In this document: one piece after another, positions 62,564 through 64,000 of the stretch
Position numbering within the stretch: position 1 is the first letter of the stretch
Layout of the letters: every line of letters begins with the position of its first letter
Source of the DNA: Opacimonas sp002292215
GTDB lineage: Bacteria > Pseudomonadota > Gammaproteobacteria > Enterobacterales > Alteromonadaceae
Direction of reading: 5' to 3'
Length of the DNA stretch: 64,000 nt
Assembly (NCBI GenBank): GCA_943846745.1
Contig: OX044360.1
Location: 1,240,001-1,304,000, forward strand
The notes under the pieces: generated by a model
The model's database searches: none
Seen by the model: only the letters and a program-made list of their open reading frames with translations
Told to the model about the DNA's origin: nothing
Translations under genes and position numbers: made by a program

Positions 62564-63503
62564 ATTTACTCAATTAAAAACATTCACAATATTAAAAGTA
62601 CTCGTTCTAAGCGTCACGCTAATGATGATACAAGGTCCGTTAATCGCTGGAGACAAACATGAAGATGGCGATTCTCATGAGGATGATAAACACGCTGGTG
62701 AACTCGTTACTATGAGCGACGAGACTGCTATGCAAAATGGGATTACCACCACAAATGTCATTGCTGGCGACATTGCACTCTCGACCACACTTTATGGCCG
62801 AATAAGTGCAGATCCTGCTTCTTTGAGTCATATCAGAGCGCGTTTTGACGGTGTGATCAAAGATGTCAAAGTCAACATTGGCGACACAGTTAAAAAAGGA
62901 GATGTTTTAGCGGTCGTAGAGTCAAGTGAGAGTTTAAAAAGCTACTCAATTACATCTCCATTTGATGGCAACGTAATAGCTCGGCATGCCAACAATGGTG
63001 AGTTATCAAACGGACAAGTACTTTTTTCCTTAGCCAACTACAAGGATGTGTGGGCACAATTAACCGTGTTCTCGCAGCACCTCGGCAAAATTAACGTCGG
63101 ACAAGCTGTTGAATTAAGGCATGCAAACTTTGATCAGCTATCTGAAATTGCCTACCTGACGCCATCTGCCGATAGTAGTCCGCATTCGCTTGCCAATGTC
63201 ACTGTTGACAATAGCAGTGGCTATTGGCCATTAGGCACCTTGGTAAAAGCGCAGGTAACGACAGCCACCAAGGCCGTAAGTCACATGGTGCCTGTGACTG
63301 CCGTGCAAGAGTATGAAGACAAGCAAGTGGTATTTGTTAACCATGATAATGAATATAAACCACGACCCGTGCAGCTCGGTGTAACTGATGGTCGCTATAT
63401 TGAAGTCATAAGCGGCATTGAAATAGGTGAGCGTGTGGTGGCTACCAATAGTTATCTGATCAAAGCAGATCTGGAAAAATCAGAGGCCGGTCATGACCAT
63501 TAA
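62556..63503 (+). CDS. czcB: CzcB-like periplasmic adaptor
   Basis: A 315-residue membrane-fusion protein with a signal segment and a His/Asp-rich start (DKHEDGDSHEDDKHAGE) that may bind metal. It shows the lipoyl pattern IRARFDGVIKDVKVNIGDTVKKGDVLAVVES and YSITSPFDGNVIARHANNGE directly joined; the long helical hairpin of typical adaptors is nearly absent, which explains the short length. The C-terminal barrel and membrane-proximal domains are intact. Confidence 0.92.
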   Translation: MNKFTQLKTFTILKVLVLSVTLMMIQGPLIAGDKHEDGDSHEDDKHAGELVTMSDETAMQNGITTTNVIAGDIALSTTLYGRISADPASLSHIRARFDGVIKDVKVNIGDTVKKGDVLAVVESSESLKSYSITSPFDGNVIARHANNGELSNGQVLFSLANYKDVWAQLTVFSQHLGKINVGQAVELRHANFDQLSEIAYLTPSADSSPHSLANVTVDNSSGYWPLGTLVKAQVTTATKAVSHMVPVTAVQEYEDKQVVFVNHDNEYKPRPVQLGVTDGRYIEVISGIEIGERVVATNSYLIKADLEKSEAGHDH

Positions 63504-63563
63504 TGCCTCAATACAACCCGAATATGCATCTTTGCTACTGCAAGGTTTTAAGGGAGGCTTAAC

Positions 63564-64000
63564 ATGCTAGCTTCCATTATTCGCACTGCAATAGACAGGC
63601 GCGGTATATTTTTGATGCTGAGTTTTTTAGTCATTGGTTTTGGCTTATTTAGTTATCAAAAGCTACCCATTGACGCCGTACCCGATATCACCAATGTCCA
63701 AGTTCAAATAAATACACAAGCAACTGGTTATTCGCCGCTTGAAACCGAGCAGCGCATCACCTTTTTGGTAGAAAACGCCCTAGCGGGTTTGCCAAACTTG
63801 GATTATACCCGTTCACTTTCTCGTTATGGTTTGTCTCAAGTGACCGCCGTATTTGAAGAAGGCACCGACCTGTATTTTGCCAGAAACCTCATTAATGAGC
63901 GGATAGGCATTATTAAAAGTCAGCTACCCGAGGGTATCGAACCAGAAATGGGGCCTATTGCCACGGGTTTGGGTGAAATCTACATGTACACACTCAGCGC
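63564..64000 (+). CDS. czcA: CzcA-like heavy-metal RND pump, 3' end cut by window
   Basis: The frame starts at an ATG with GGGAGG upstream, 60 bp after czcB, and stays open to the window end (145 codons). The visible N-terminus (MLASIIRTAIDRRGIFLMLS..., PIDAVPDITNVQVQINTQATGYSPLETEQRITFLVENALAGLPNLDYTRSLSRYGLSQVTAVFEEGTDLYFARNLINERI) is that of a CzcA-type pump for Co/Zn/Cd. The TM4 motif that would define the class lies outside the window. Confidence 0.95.
   Translation, partial: MLASIIRTAIDRRGIFLMLSFLVIGFGLFSYQKLPIDAVPDITNVQVQINTQATGYSPLETEQRITFLVENALAGLPNLDYTRSLSRYGLSQVTAVFEEGTDLYFARNLINERIGIIKSQLPEGIEPEMGPIATGLGEIYMYTLS

Noticed and set aside
56807..64000. Direct repeat of the tRNA 3' end marking an att site
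   Set aside because: Reading the downstream sequence, I found no second copy of the T-arm/acceptor segment inside the window; no integrase gene is present either.

Overview
The window is chromosomal DNA from a low-to-moderate GC gammaproteobacterium, most like the marine Alteromonadales and their relatives. The evidence is gene content and order: glnD-dapD; yqcA-truC, csrB, syd, queF and ppnN in one neighbourhood as in enterics and vibrios; DUF3549 and DUF3301 genes; a 335-residue NAD-type isocitrate dehydrogenase; and a ccm operon next to a FliK-like/FlhB-like pair. No marker fixes the genus.

Layout. 1-3.2 kb: nitrogen sensing (glnD, cut at the window edge) and lysine synthesis (dapD). 3.3-11.1 kb: yqcA/truC, DUF3549/DUF3301, a CsrB-type regulatory RNA on the minus strand with a UvrY/GacA-like site upstream, a GNAT enzyme, a DUF3192 lipoprotein, syd, queF, ppnN. 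11.2-18.6 kb: isocitrate dehydrogenase, a ComEA-like protein, galU-ugd, a POT peptide transporter, galE. 18.7-26.6 kb: minus-strand operon ccmABCDEFGHI ending in mlaA, nearly all junctions overlapping. 26.8-28.9 kb: FliK-like gene and stand-alone FlhB C-terminal domain. 29.0-34.7 kb: heavy-metal RND efflux operon (outer membrane factor, adaptor, pump, DUF3240). 35.0-42.5 kb: recA with a LexA box, pncC, mutS, pyrG, eno. 43.4-48.3 kb: leuABCD behind a complete leucine attenuator (leuL peptide, antiterminator, terminator). 48.3-52.6 kb: hemW, rdgB, srmB, cca. 52.7-56.5 kb: ExeA-like ATPase with a GspB-like protein, a PAS protein, a response-regulator/CheC-like gene split by an in-frame amber codon, and an unknown protein. 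56.73 kb: a tRNA with CAT anticodon.

After the tRNA the content changes to metal-handling genes with looser spacing: DUF411, a PepSY-like lipoprotein, DUF2892, then a divergent locus of a CadR/PbrR-like MerR regulator facing DUF3703, a CDF exporter, a His-rich secreted protein and czcCBA (czcA runs off the end). A MerR-type promoter with a 19-bp spacer and a dyad lies in the divergent gap. This is probably an acquired metal-resistance block, although no att repeat, integrase or transposase is visible.

Most of the window is housekeeping sequence. The best second looks are the CsrB RNA with its upstream site, the amber-interrupted REC-CheC gene, the FlhB-like domain lacking the NPTH cleavage motif beside ccm, the GspB-like protein with an extra N-terminal domain, and the MerR-controlled DUF3703/CDF/His-rich/Czc locus. 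No CRISPR array, prophage, insertion sequence or obvious defence system was seen.
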